Shown: positions 8,150 to 17,564 of the stretch, piece after piece | Layout of the letters: each line of letters opens with the position of its first letter | How positions within the stretch are numbered: position 1 is the stretch's first letter | NCBI GenBank assembly: GCA_902386385.1 | Contig: CABMIU010000060.1 | Span: 1 to 45,315, forward strand | Direction of reading: 5' to 3' | Source: an uncultured archaeon | GTDB lineage: Archaea; Iainarchaeota; Iainarchaeia; Iainarchaeales; Iainarchaeaceae | DNA: 45,315 nt | The notes under the pieces: model-generated | Told to the model about the DNA's origin: nothing | Databases searched by the model: none | The model's input: only the letters and a program-made list of their open reading frames with translations | Made by a program: the position numbers and the translations under genes

Positions 8150-9835
8150 ATGCACGCTGATTTCAAGGAAGGCCTGAAGGCTATTGAGAAGGCAATGCAA
8201 AAGCACGGCCACGCGGATGAATTCCCCCTTGTTGAAGAGGCATTCCACTTCTCGAAAAAGGCCCATGAAGGCCAGAAAAGGGCATCCGGTGAGCCTTATT
8301 TCGTCCATCCGCTTGCAACCGCCACAATGATTGCAGGCCACGGCCTTGACGGCACAATAATCAGCGCCGCACTCCTGCACGACACTTTGGAGGACACGAA
8401 AACGTCCAAGGAAGAGCTCGCTGAAATATTCGGCAGAGAGATAGCCTGCATTGTTGAAAGCCTGACAAAGCTCGACCTGCTTGCATTCAAGTCTAGGAAG
8501 GAACAGACAACCGCGAACATAATCAGGACAATAATGGCATCATCAAAGGACCTGAGGGTGCTGATAATAAAGCTCTTTGACAAACTCCATAACCTGAGGA
8601 CCTTGAAGCACCTTGACCGGCAAAGGCAGAAGAGGATTGCCGCCGATGCACTGCTTGTTTACGCGCCAATTAGCCACAGGCTCGGCATACATTCGATGAA
8701 ATATGAAATGGAGGACCTTTGCTTCAGCACCCTTGAGCCGGCCCACTACAGGAAACTAAGAGCAGAGGTCACAACGCTGAGGGAAAAAAAGCGCAAGGAA
8801 ATCAGGAAAGCAATTTCATGCCTCGAGGAAAAAAACCATGAAATCAAATGGCGCTTCACGGAGCAGATAAAATCAATTTATGCGATACACAGCAAAATCA
8901 TAAACCGCAACCTTGAGCCGGGAAATGTCAATGATGCGCTCATCCTCGGGATAATTGTCAGGAGCGAAAAGGAATGCTATGATGCGTTGTGGAAGCTGCA
9001 CTCCGTTTTCAGGCCACTGCCGGGAAAATTCAAGGATTACATTGCAATGCCGGAAAACTCCATATACCGGGCGCTACACACGCAGGTCCTCGGGCCTTCA
9101 AAAAAGCCGCTCAAGGTTTACATATACTCGGAAAGGATGAATGACATCGGGGACAATGGCGTGCTTGCATTAATGCGCTGCAAAGACAGCAGCCAGCAAC
9201 TCAAAAGGTTCGAGAAAATGTTCTCAAGAATGGGAAAGCCTGACGCAAAGGACAGCAAGGAGATCGCCGGTACACTTAACCTTGATTTCCACAACCGGAC
9301 AATGATTGCATTCACTGAAAAAGGCGAGGCCATCGAGCTTCCGCCGGACTCGACTGCAATCGACTTCGCATATTTCAAGGACGGCAAAAAGGCCGAAAAG
9401 GCATCCAAGGCGGAAATAAACGGCAGGCTCCTGCCATTGTGGACAAGGCTCAATTCCGGGGACAGGATAAAGCTCATTTACGCGAAATCGCCGCAGGTTC
9501 AGATAAGCTGGCTCTCGCTCGCGTCATCCGAAAAGGTCAGGAGGAACATAGAAAAGAGCCTGCACAGCTACCTCAAGCCGAAGGACGGTGCCGGGTTCGT
9601 GAAATTCAGGATTGACAGCGTTGACAAGCACGGCCAACTGATGGAGCAGTGCAGGATAATGTACAGGAACGGCTTCAACCTCGAAACATGCATAAGCAAG
9701 GTGAACAGCGACAGGACAACAGGCTACACGGAATTCCTAGTGAAAAACACGCGCAACTCGAACATAGACAACGCGGTAAAGCATCTGAGGAAGCTGAAGG
9801 AAACAATAGGGCTGCACGTGGACTACCTGAAATGA
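8150..9835 (+). CDS. RelA/SpoT homologue, hydrolase site intact, synthetase site degraded
   Basis: Full-length RSH layout: HD hydrolase domain (about 25-195), RelA/SpoT synthetase-like domain (about 230-345), TGS domain (about 383-445, MIAFTEKGEAIELPPDSTAI) and a C-terminal ACT-like domain. In the HD domain R44, H53, H77-D78, E81-D82, D144 and N148 are present, in a spacing that matches the characterised streptococcal Rel enzyme as I remember it. In the second domain the usual GRPKHIYSI, D-R and E-x-QIRT positions read RFTEQIKSIY, NDALIL and KVYIYS, so synthesis of (p)ppGpp looks lost, although Y306 and LHT remain. Predicted to hydrolyse (p)ppGpp or a related nucleotide. Full RSH proteins are uncommon in archaea, so transfer from bacteria is likely. 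Confidence 0.88.
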   Translation: MHADFKEGLKAIEKAMQKHGHADEFPLVEEAFHFSKKAHEGQKRASGEPYFVHPLATATMIAGHGLDGTIISAALLHDTLEDTKTSKEELAEIFGREIACIVESLTKLDLLAFKSRKEQTTANIIRTIMASSKDLRVLIIKLFDKLHNLRTLKHLDRQRQKRIAADALLVYAPISHRLGIHSMKYEMEDLCFSTLEPAHYRKLRAEVTTLREKKRKEIRKAISCLEEKNHEIKWRFTEQIKSIYAIHSKIINRNLEPGNVNDALILGIIVRSEKECYDALWKLHSVFRPLPGKFKDYIAMPENSIYRALHTQVLGPSKKPLKVYIYSERMNDIGDNGVLALMRCKDSSQQLKRFEKMFSRMGKPDAKDSKEIAGTLNLDFHNRTMIAFTEKGEAIELPPDSTAIDFAYFKDGKKAEKASKAEINGRLLPLWTRLNSGDRIKLIYAKSPQVQISWLSLASSEKVRRNIEKSLHSYLKPKDGAGFVKFRIDSVDKHGQLMEQCRIMYRNGFNLETCISKVNSDRTTGYTEFLVKNTRNSNIDNAVKHLRKLKETIGLHVDYLK

Positions 9836-9925
9836 CAGGGTAAAACAAACAGGCAAATACCACCGTAAAAAATAATAATCAGCCTGACCCTGGAAACGGC
9901 AGTTTAACCAATGAATAAGTGTGGC

Positions 9926-12643
9926 TCACTCAACCAGTATCGCAGGCTTCAGCGGGAAAGCCCTCTGGGTTTTTTCAGGGTTCTGCTTTGCGGTTCCCGC
10001 GTCAAGCACAATGGCTTCGCAGCCTAGTTCCGCTGAAATCAGTTCCTGCGAAGCAAGGAGCAATTCAAGCTCATTGGCCTTTTCAATGCCCTTGAGTTCG
10101 TGGAATTTTGAAACAACGGCTTTCACAAACCCCTGGGCCTGGCCGGGATTCTTTTTTGCCTCGCTGTCCGCCATTGCAATCCTCATAGCCTGCCCAAAGT
10201 CCGGCCGCTCCATCCCAGAAACAATTTTCCCCAGCACATTCCACTTCCATTGCGGGGCAACAAAAATAGTGACCTTCTTAGGCACCTCAATCTTCGCGAG
10301 CACTTTTATCTGCTCCACATCCTGCCTTATGGCCTCAATCATTTTCTCAGCGGCAATGGCCTCAGCATCAGCAGCACCAACAGCCTTTTGCAGGGCATCC
10401 GACTCTTCTGCCGATGGCCACTTTTCAGATGTGAGCAGGCCCTTCTGGCCTAGCATTTCCCAAGCTTCCTCGGCAAAGTGCGGGGCGAATGGCGCAATCA
10501 TCTTCGCAATTGATTCGAGGGCAAGGCGCATTACGCTGCCATCAATTTTATCGTACTTTGCCAAAGCATTTGTCAAATCAGTTATCGCTGCAAGTGCATA
10601 GTTGAATTTGTAGGAATCAATCAGGGTGGTTACTTCCCTTATTGTAGCGCGTGTTTTCGCGAGGACAATCCGGTTTGCCATTGAAAGCTTCTTCGGCACC
10701 CTTGCCTTCTTCGCCCATTTGTTCGCCTCGAACAGCGAGTGCAGGCGCAGCAGGAACCTGTGGGTTGATTCAACACCGCGGTCATTCCAGTCCATCTCGC
10801 TCTCAGGCAGCGAAGCCCCGAGCATGAAAACCCTTATCGTGTCCGGGCCATACTTTGCCATCATGTCGCTCGGGTCCACGATGTTTCCCAGGGACTTGGA
10901 CATCTTCGCCCCGTCCTTGAGCACCATGCCCTGCGAAAGCAGGCGCCTGAACGGCTCATCATAATCCACGAGGCCCTCGTCTCGCATGAACCTGTAAAAA
11001 AATCTCGAGTACAGGAGGTGAAGAATCGCATGCTCTATACCCCCGATATACTGGTCCACAGGCGACCAATGCATTGCCTCCTTTTTTTCGAAAGGGGCTT
11101 TTGATTCCTGTGCAGAACAATACCTAAGGTAATACCACGAACTGTCTACAAATGTATCCATTGTGTCGGTTTCGCGCTTCGCAGCAGAGCCGCACTCCGG
11201 GCACCGGCATTCCACGAATTCCTTTACGGTCTGCAACGGGTTCCCGCCAAAATTGAAATCAGCAATCTTCGGGTCGGGAAGCTCGACCGGCAAATCCTTT
11301 TCGGGCACGGGAACAACCCCGCACTTCTGGCAATAAACTATCGGTATCGGGGTGCCCCAGAAGCGCTGGCGGGAGATGAGCCAGTCACGGAGCTTGTAAT
11401 TCGTAGTCTTTTTCCCAGTCTTGTTCTTCTCCAGCCAGTCAGCCATTTTTGGCAGTGCCTCACGATTACCCATGCCTGAAAACTCGCCAGAACCGAACAA
11501 TATCCCGTCATCAACAAAAGCTCCCGCAGCGGCACCGGCCTCAACAGGCTTTCCATCGGGACTTATGACAAACTTCAGAGGTATTTTGTATTTCCTCGCG
11601 AACCTGAAATCGCGCTTATCGTGGGCATCACACATCACAATGCCCGTGCCATACATCAAGGCAAAATTCGCGAGGTACACGGGAATTTCCTCGCCATTTG
11701 CTGGATTTATTGCATAATTCCCCGTGAAATAGCCTTCCTTTTCCTTCTCTTCATTCTCCCTGTCAATGATGCTTTCATCCACAACTTTCCTTATGAAGTC
11801 CTTGGCCCCTTGCTCATACTCTGTCCCCTTAACCAAATCAAGCACAATGGGGTTCTCCGGTGCAATTGCAATGAAAGTGACGCTAAAAATAGTGTCACAT
11901 CTCGTGGTATAAGCAGGCAAAACCTTGTCAGACCCCTTCAACTTGAAAAAGATATTTGTGCCCTGGCTCTTCCCAATCCAGTTCCTCTGCATCACTCGGA
12001 CGCGCTCCGGCCAGCTTTCCAGCCCCTCAAGGCCCGCAAGCAACTCATCAGCATAGGCCGTTATTTTGAGGAACCACTGTTCCAGGTCCTTCTGGACAAC
12101 ACCACAATCCTTGTGACGCCAGCACTTGCCGTCAACAACCTGCTCGTTAGCGAGCACAGTGTGGCATTTGCCGCACCAATTCACCTTCGCCGCCTTCTTG
12201 TAGGCGAGGCCCTTTGCCAGCATTTTTAGGAAGAACCACTGGTTCCACTTGTAATATTCAGGCAGGCAGGTGATTACTTCACGCCCCCAGTCGTAACTGA
12301 AGCCGAGCTCCCGCATCTGACCCTCCATGTCGGCAATCCTCTTTAGTGTCCATTCCCTAGGGTCTGCCTTGTGCTCTATTGCCGCGTTTTCCGCGGGCAG
12401 ACCGAAGGCATCAAAGCCAATGGGATAAAGGACATTGTAACCCTGCATCCGCCTGAAGCGCGCAATGCAGTCGCCTATCGAATAGTTGCGAACATGGCCC
12501 ATATGCAGCTTGCCGGAAGGATAAGGGAACATTTCGAGGACATAATATTTCTCGCCATTTTTCGATGGCTTTGCCTCGAAAACCTTTTCCTCGGCCCATC
12601 GCTTCTGCCATTTCTTCGCAATAGCATTTAAATCCGCAGGCAT
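9926..12643 (-). CDS. leuS: Leucyl-tRNA synthetase, bacterial-like type
   Basis: Class Ia synthetase of 905 residues. HMGH is at 47-50 within [21 protein letters not shown], and [11 protein letters not shown] follows, the wording of bacterial and some archaeal LeuRS. CP1 editing domain: TTRCDT at 246-251 and [14 protein letters not shown] at 332-345, including the Asp that reads leucine. Zinc-like knuckles are CGKC near 157 and CPEC near 481. KMSKS is at 580-584, and a helical anticodon domain follows. It should charge tRNA-Leu and edit misacylated products. A CTTTAAAATC element sits about 25 nt upstream of the ATG, so the mRNA is probably leaderless. Converges with the RSH gene across a 90-nt gap. 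Confidence 0.96.
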   Translation of the reverse strand: MPADLNAIAKKWQKRWAEEKVFEAKPSKNGEKYYVLEMFPYPSGKLHMGHVRNYSIGDCIARFRRMQGYNVLYPIGFDAFGLPAENAAIEHKADPREWTLKRIADMEGQMRELGFSYDWGREVITCLPEYYKWNQWFFLKMLAKGLAYKKAAKVNWCGKCHTVLANEQVVDGKCWRHKDCGVVQKDLEQWFLKITAYADELLAGLEGLESWPERVRVMQRNWIGKSQGTNIFFKLKGSDKVLPAYTTRCDTIFSVTFIAIAPENPIVLDLVKGTEYEQGAKDFIRKVVDESIIDRENEEKEKEGYFTGNYAINPANGEEIPVYLANFALMYGTGIVMCDAHDKRDFRFARKYKIPLKFVISPDGKPVEAGAAAGAFVDDGILFGSGEFSGMGNREALPKMADWLEKNKTGKKTTNYKLRDWLISRQRFWGTPIPIVYCQKCGVVPVPEKDLPVELPDPKIADFNFGGNPLQTVKEFVECRCPECGSAAKRETDTMDTFVDSSWYYLRYCSAQESKAPFEKKEAMHWSPVDQYIGGIEHAILHLLYSRFFYRFMRDEGLVDYDEPFRRLLSQGMVLKDGAKMSKSLGNIVDPSDMMAKYGPDTIRVFMLGASLPESEMDWNDRGVESTHRFLLRLHSLFEANKWAKKARVPKKLSMANRIVLAKTRATIREVTTLIDSYKFNYALAAITDLTNALAKYDKIDGSVMRLALESIAKMIAPFAPHFAEEAWEMLGQKGLLTSEKWPSAEESDALQKAVGAADAEAIAAEKMIEAIRQDVEQIKVLAKIEVPKKVTIFVAPQWKWNVLGKIVSGMERPDFGQAMRIAMADSEAKKNPGQAQGFVKAVVSKFHELKGIEKANELELLLASQELISAELGCEAIVLDAGTAKQNPEKTQRAFPLKPAILVE

Positions 12644-12715
12644 AAGAAAAACCTTATTTCGAACGATTTTAAAGGGTTGTTTTTTGGCAAAGATTTAAAA
12701 CAGGAACAAAAAAAT

Positions 12716-13363
12716 TCATTTCAACGGTTTTCTCAGCACAAGAAGGTTCGGCGCGCCGAAGCCAATATCGCGATTTATGCTCCTCCCATTTTCCAGAACC
12801 TCAAAGCCAATTTGACGCACCTTTTCCAACTCCTCTTGGTAATCATAGCACTCATAAACCAAGCCAATCCCGCCAGGCCTTAGAAGCTTGAACAAATCCG
12901 CAAAGGTGCGGACGCTCTGCTCATGCGTTGCCCCACCTTCAAAAGTTCCGAGGTGGGAAAAAAGAACGCGCGATGAAACAAATCCATCAAGCGAACAATC
13001 CGCAAAAGGCAATTGCTGCCTTGCATCGCCCTGCACAATTCGCTTTATGCGCAATCCCTTTAGTATTTGTATTGTGCGCGGATTGATTTCAAATGCTGTT
13101 GCCTTTGCGCCGTGCTTCTGAAGAAACTTTGTGTAAAGCCCGTCGCCGCCGATTTCAAGGACTTGCTTGCCTTGAGGGTCGCCCAAGTATCTTATAAATC
13201 TTTCATGAACAGGAAGATAATTTCTCAATCTTTTCATTTGCTCAACAATTTGTTTGTGGAAGCCCAATGATTCTGCATTATGCCTTGCCCTGGCTGAAAA
13301 CCTTGAATTGTCATAAAGAAGGTCATTTGCCATCCTATTACTTTTTCTATCTGAAAGCATCAT
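12716..13363 (-). CDS. SAM-dependent methyltransferase (class I)
   Basis: A 215-residue protein with motif I VLEIGGDGLYTKFL (about residues 68-80), an acidic strand-2 end (ATAFEINPRT), the VQGDA strand and LLRPGG, i.e. a complete Rossmann methyltransferase core. The substrate is unknown. Its ATG overlaps the AlaRS stop codon by four bases (ATGA), which suggests translational coupling and one transcript with alaS. A role in RNA or small-molecule methylation is only a guess. Confidence 0.75.
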   Translation of the reverse strand: MMLSDRKSNRMANDLLYDNSRFSARARHNAESLGFHKQIVEQMKRLRNYLPVHERFIRYLGDPQGKQVLEIGGDGLYTKFLQKHGAKATAFEINPRTIQILKGLRIKRIVQGDARQQLPFADCSLDGFVSSRVLFSHLGTFEGGATHEQSVRTFADLFKLLRPGGIGLVYECYDYQEELEKVRQIGFEVLENGRSINRDIGFGAPNLLVLRKPLK

Positions 13364-15180
13364 TCCACCACGGCCTTTATCCTCCTTATCCCCGCTGCAA
13401 CCGCTTCCTGCTTAAGTATCCTGAATCTTCCGAGTTCCTTCGTGTTTTTCACATGCGGGCCGCCGCAGATTTCCTTCGAAAAAACCTTTCCGCCGGAACT
13501 TATCGTGTAAACCTTCACCTTGTCCGAATACTTGCCCTCGAACACTCCCTGTGCCCCGGCTTTTTTTGCCCCATCAACGCCCATTACCTCGACAGAAACC
13601 TCGGCCCCTGAATTTATTGCGGCATTCACCCAATCCTCGACCTTTTTCAGTTGCTCATCAGTGAGCTTTTCATTTGAGTTGAAGTCAAACCTCAGCCTTT
13701 CGGGAGTGATGTTAGAGCCTTTCTGGCGAATGCCCTTGTCAACAACCTCGCGCAATGCCTCATTGAGGAGGTGCGTTGCGGTGTGCAGTTTTGTGGCCTG
13801 CTCGCTGTTATCCGCGAGGCCGCCCTTGAATTTTTTCTCCGCGCCTTTGCGCGAGAGCTCCTGGTGCTGCGCCAATAATGCCTCAAAACCCTTTGAGTCA
13901 GCGCTGAAACCCTTCTCCGCGCATATTTCAGTTATCATTTCAATCGGGAAGCCGTGGCTCTGGTAAATGTCAAAAGCCTGCTTTGCCCCAAGTTCCTTCC
14001 CTCCGGAGCCAGCCAGAAGGGAAAGCTCTTTTTCAAGCAGCTTCATGCCGTTCTCCAGGGCAGCGGAAAACTTTTCCTCTTCAGCCTCAAGACCGGCAAA
14101 AACCCTTTCCCTGTTCTTTTCAACTTCAGGGTATGCCTCGCCCATAACTCCAACAACAACTTCCGCAACACCCCTGCAGAATTTTCCGCTTATGCCAATG
14201 AGCCTCGCGTGCCTGATGCTGCGCCTGATGAACTTCCTCAGCACATAGCCCTGGTCAACATTGCTCGGAGAAATGCCCTTTTCATCGCCCATTACCATTG
14301 CCGCTGCGCGGAGGTGGTCGGTTATTATCCGTGCGCTCTTCAGCAATGCGGTTCTTTCCGGGACGCCCTTGGCCAAATTGAATTGCGGGGAAAGTGACTT
14401 GACCTTCTCCAAAATCGGTTTGAGCGTGTCACATTCATAGGCATTGTCAAATCCGTTCAGCACAGCGACAGTCCTTTCAACACCCATCCCCGTGTCAATG
14501 TTTTTCTGCGCCCCTTCAGCATAAATGCCTTCAGCGGTCTTGTTGTACTGCATCAGCACATCATTCCAGATTTCGCAAAAAACCCCTTCCTTGCAAAGCC
14601 TGACAAAGTCATCGGTGCCCTTCTCCTTAACGTCTTTGACATGGTAGAACATTTCAGTGTCAGGGCCGCACGGCCCGGTGTTGCCTGCTGGCCCCCACCA
14701 ATTGTCAGCCTTGCCCAAAAAGTGTATCCTTTCCTTTGGAACGCCCTGCTTTTCCCAAGCCATTGCTGCTTCGTTGTCCCGTGGACTGTCATTGTCGCCA
14801 GCAAAGCACGTTACGCTCAGGCGCTCCTTCGGGATTCCGAGACCTTTTGTTAGGAACTCGAAGCTGAACTCTATTGCCTCTTTCTTGAAATAATCCCCCA
14901 AGGACCAGTTGCCGAGCATCTCGAAAAAACTCAGGTGCCACGCGTCACCCACATCTTCAATGTCGCCGGTGCGGATGCATTTCTGGACATTGCAGAGACG
15001 CTTTCCCGCGGGATGCTGGCCACCAAGAAGGAAAGGGACAAGCGGGTGCATTCCAGCGGTCGTGAACAGCACAGTCGGGTCGTTTTCAGGGATGAGCGAA
15101 GCGCTCTGTATCCTCTTATGGCCCTTCGACTCGAAGAACACGAGGTACTTTTCCCTCAGCTGGGCGCTGGTGATTTTCAT
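13360..15180 (-). CDS. alaS: Alanyl-tRNA synthetase, short form without C-Ala domain
   Basis: Class II AlaRS of 606 residues. The catalytic domain is present (FTTAGMHPLVPFLLGG near 39, CIRTGDIEDVGD near 68, MGVERT near 232). The editing domain keeps the zinc ligands H466, H470, C572 and H576. The protein ends straight after the editing domain, so the C-terminal oligomerisation domain of typical archaeal and bacterial enzymes (about 870-900 residues) is absent. Wording such as GMHPLVPFLLGGQHPAGKR and FFEMLGNWSLGDYFKKEA closely recalls AlaRS of Patescibacteria (CPR), so a shared or transferred lineage is likely. A TTTAAAT element about 37 nt upstream is the probable promoter. It should charge tRNA-Ala, one of which is at 21101. 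Confidence 0.95.
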   Translation of the reverse strand: MKITSAQLREKYLVFFESKGHKRIQSASLIPENDPTVLFTTAGMHPLVPFLLGGQHPAGKRLCNVQKCIRTGDIEDVGDAWHLSFFEMLGNWSLGDYFKKEAIEFSFEFLTKGLGIPKERLSVTCFAGDNDSPRDNEAAMAWEKQGVPKERIHFLGKADNWWGPAGNTGPCGPDTEMFYHVKDVKEKGTDDFVRLCKEGVFCEIWNDVLMQYNKTAEGIYAEGAQKNIDTGMGVERTVAVLNGFDNAYECDTLKPILEKVKSLSPQFNLAKGVPERTALLKSARIITDHLRAAAMVMGDEKGISPSNVDQGYVLRKFIRRSIRHARLIGISGKFCRGVAEVVVGVMGEAYPEVEKNRERVFAGLEAEEEKFSAALENGMKLLEKELSLLAGSGGKELGAKQAFDIYQSHGFPIEMITEICAEKGFSADSKGFEALLAQHQELSRKGAEKKFKGGLADNSEQATKLHTATHLLNEALREVVDKGIRQKGSNITPERLRFDFNSNEKLTDEQLKKVEDWVNAAINSGAEVSVEVMGVDGAKKAGAQGVFEGKYSDKVKVYTISSGGKVFSKEICGGPHVKNTKELGRFRILKQEAVAAGIRRIKAVVE

Positions 15181-15257
15181 TGAAGTCTCCTTGGAATAAG
15201 TTGAATGGAAAAGGAATTTAAATGCTGGGAAGGATTAAATGCCGCGGAAATTCTGCA

Positions 15258-15390
15258 TGAGCAGTTCTTTTCCTTTTTGGCCAAGCTTTTTCTGCGTTAG
15301 CGGTTCTCTTTCTTTTCCGCCAAGCTTTTCAAAGAACTCTTTTCTTTTTTGGCCAAGCTTTTTTCTTTTCTCTCTGAGAAAAGAAAAAAG
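15258..15390 (+). repeat. Palindromic repeat cluster at the 3' end of RNase P RNA
   Basis: Three imperfect copies of a unit with CTTTT, TTTTTGGCCAAGC and TTTTTC occur at about 15266, 15312 and 15337. The array ends in a perfect 15-bp hairpin CTTTTTTCTTTTCTC, loop TCT (15358-15390). The terminal hairpin has the same stem as the one after tRNA-Ala, and in both cases it starts 3 nt (spacer GTT on the plus strand) from the mature RNA 3' end. A GCGTTAGCGG string here also occurs in the tRNA-Arg intron. Confidence 0.88.
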
Positions 15391-15393
15391 GTT

Positions 15394-15653
15394 GAGGTGC
15401 AGGGCATAAGCCGCCTTCTGTTCTAATCCAGAAACCCACTAACAAAATGGGTTTTGCCCCGTTAAGAGCCGGATTGCATTGGCATTCGACTAAGCCCTCA
15501 TAAGAGGTTGCACTCTCCAGCCGCCGTTTCATCCCACCAAAGGGTCTCGTTTCTGTTCAGCTGGGCGTCCTCTCGGACCGTGTGTTTCACGAGTGGGCGG
15601 ACTTTCCTCAGCGTCCTCGAAGGGATACCGACAGCCAATCGCCCTGCTCCTCG
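15394..15653 (-). ncRNA. rnpB: RNase P RNA
   Basis: On the minus strand I read the conserved GAGGAAAGTCC core (CR-I) followed by GAGAGGACG-like elements and, near the 3' end, AGAACAGAAGGCGGCTTATG (CR-V). P1 closes the molecule: GAGG-AGCAGGGC at the 5' end pairs with GCCCTGC-ACCTC at the 3' end. Length is about 260 nt, small for archaea but plausible for a reduced genome. A TTTTTAAG-like TATA element lies about 25 nt upstream (15675-15683). Its product trims tRNA 5' leaders. Ends are accurate to within a few bases. Confidence 0.92.
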
Positions 15654-15760
15654 GTATAATTGCCTTTCGCGGTGTTTTTAAGTTTAGTGCAAAAAACAAA
15701 TGCTTTAATAATTCGGCAATCAACGAATATTATTATATTGCAGGCATGCAAAACAGCGAA

Positions 15761-16034
15761 TCAGCGGACCCTTATGACTCTTCCGGCCTTGACATCTTCA
15801 AGGCTCTTGGCGAGGTCAGACAAAAATTCTTGGTCCGTGCCGTGCTTTTTTTTAAGCTCCAAATCAGTGCCCCCTTCGGGGAGATCCGCCTCTTGACCTG
15901 AAATCCTTGCGAGAAGCCGGGGGATTTACGACAGCACTTCTGCGATGAAGGATTGCCAAAACATCTTTGGCAGTGGCATGAGGATAGACCTTTTTCAAGT
16001 CAGCAAGCTTGGCGTCTAACTGTTCCCTTGTCAC
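15761..16034 (-). pseudogene. Frameshifted small gene, antitoxin-like C terminus
   Basis: The first part reads MTREQLDAKLADLKKVYPHATAK... from a GTG at 16034. Around 15925-15932 the coding signal moves by one frame and continues as IPRLLARISGQEADLPEGG and then DLAKSLEDVKAGRVIRVR to a TGA. The ending L-x-D-V-K-A-G-R is typical of small antitoxins and other proteins linked to toxin-antitoxin loci. Neither frame alone makes a sensible protein, so I call one indel; a sequencing error is possible. No toxin gene is adjacent. The product would be about 90 residues. Confidence 0.6.
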
Positions 16035-16122
16035 CCTAATGACGCAAGAAAAAAGGCAAAAGCAATAAAAAGCAATGCGACAATTATTTACTTCGGAAAA
16101 TGCGAAAGTCATGTGATTTGAT

Positions 16123-16329
16123 TTGACAACTGATTACTGCCAGATGTGCTGGAAACTCAGAGAGCTGCCCGATGGCCTCCATTGCGAGGAATGCCTCGAG
16201 GACATCAAGCGGGCGGGAACTTACAGCGGGTGAGGCAAGGCAATCAGCGGCCTGGAAGTGCTGGTGATGTTCGACGAGGACCATTATCTCAACATGTGGC
16301 CGTTCAAGCAGAAAGAGAAAATAGGATAA
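16123..16329 (+). pseudogene. Small zinc-finger protein gene interrupted by an in-frame TGA
   Basis: From a TTG at 16123 (or the ATG at 16144) the frame reads YCQMCWKLRELPDG then HCEECLEDIKRAGTYSG, a CxxC...CxxC zinc knuckle. After TGA at 16231-16233 it continues without another stop as GKAISGLEVLVMFDEDHYL to TAA at 16329, about 68 codons in all. Protein-like composition on both sides of the TGA argues for one original gene. It is most simply a nonsense mutation. Selenocysteine or readthrough is possible but nothing else supports it. It overlaps the promoter region of the AT-rich gene that follows. Confidence 0.5.
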
Positions 16330-16370
16330 ATATATCAGGGATTTTAAGGATTTCTCAAAGAGAAATATTA

Positions 16371-17564
16371 ATGAAGAAATTCCTCATTGCAATGCTTGCA
16401 ATTATAATAGCAACAAATTTAGTTTATGCAAATTCAATACAATTCACTTCATCATACATTTACGATGCAGATTTAGGAAAAAACGTTCAACCGGTAACCA
16501 TAGCCGAGTTGGCAGAAACTGATAATATTACGCCAGAAAGTGTTGACATAGAAGTCCGCATCTGGTTTCTGATAAAGGAAAAAGCCAAAGACCTCAATTT
16601 TGAGGTATCAACGCTAAATTTGCCAGGCATAGAAAATTATGGTGAAATTAAACCAGGAGATATTGTTATTTGTGAAACCTACAATGGAATACTAAATTTC
16701 AAAAATTGTAAAGAACAACAGAAAATAACCGGATTAGAAAATGCACTAATCCCCTTAAATGACGAAGAAAGCAAAAATTATATTTACAAATACAACATTA
16801 ACCTTAACAAAGTAAGAAAACAAGCCCAGCATTATATTTATATTAAATATTCTCTCAAAAACGCCATCGAACACAGTAACTCAAATTATTATTTTCTACT
16901 ACATTCATTATGTGACTATTATCACGGTTGCCAAAACGGCGACAAAGACAAATTCAATGTATCCAGAACGATAATTTTACCAAAAAGTACTTCGATGCTG
17001 GACCAAGTCATACCGACACCAGACAATATTGAATACTTTTATGGGGGGGACACGAGCCAAAAAAGAACAACACTAATTTACAACTCTATTCCACAGGTTT
17101 ACTTGAGCTATTTTGACTCACAAGAAAGAGATGTTGAATTGCCAGTATATTATGCTTTTATTGGTGCTTTATTGGGCGCAGCATTATCACTGTTCTTTGA
17201 ATTTGTATTAATTTCTGCGCTAAGACGACCAACAGTATTCGAAAAAATTTTTTCGTGGGTTATTGTAGTGATTGTTCTTGTAATTGCATTACAAGTTTTA
17301 AAAACATCAATGCAGGATTCGATACTATTAGCATTATTCATGTTAATTATTCTTATTTTGGTCTATTTAGAGAAAGAAAAAATATTTAATGAAGAAGAAA
17401 AATACAAAACTGAACAAAAAGAAACAAATAAAACAACGAGCAACGAAATAACAAATCTAAAAGACGTGACAATTAACATCCAGCAAACAGTTTTAAAAAA
17501 TGAAAAACTATTAAACAAAGTTTTTAAGAAAAAAAGAGCTAAAGTAAGAGTGAAAAAAAATTAA
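16371..17564 (+). CDS. AT-rich hypothetical membrane protein with signal peptide and coiled-coil tail
   Basis: The start gives a clear signal peptide (MKKFLIAMLAIIIATNLVYA); the frame upstream belongs to a broken gene. An extracytoplasmic region of about 230 residues, rich in Asn, Ile, Lys and Tyr, follows, with cysteines near residues 100-185. Three membrane helices lie at about 262-340, then a charged, probably coiled-coil cytoplasmic tail (NEEEKYKTEQKETNK...). Base composition is far more AT-rich than neighbours and codon use is shifted to A/T endings, so recent transfer is likely. AAATATAT about 40 nt upstream may be its TATA box. I do not recognise the family; a sensor or phage-exclusion-type protein is conceivable but unsupported. 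Confidence 0.75.
   Translation: MKKFLIAMLAIIIATNLVYANSIQFTSSYIYDADLGKNVQPVTIAELAETDNITPESVDIEVRIWFLIKEKAKDLNFEVSTLNLPGIENYGEIKPGDIVICETYNGILNFKNCKEQQKITGLENALIPLNDEESKNYIYKYNINLNKVRKQAQHYIYIKYSLKNAIEHSNSNYYFLLHSLCDYYHGCQNGDKDKFNVSRTIILPKSTSMLDQVIPTPDNIEYFYGGDTSQKRTTLIYNSIPQVYLSYFDSQERDVELPVYYAFIGALLGAALSLFFEFVLISALRRPTVFEKIFSWVIVVIVLVIALQVLKTSMQDSILLALFMLIILILVYLEKEKIFNEEEKYKTEQKETNKTTSNEITNLKDVTINIQQTVLKNEKLLNKVFKKKRAKVRVKKN

Noticed and set aside
16231-16233. Selenocysteine reading of the in-frame TGA
   Set aside because: The context S-G-U-G is not a known selenoprotein site, no SECIS-like hairpin was found, and archaeal selenocysteine use is very restricted.
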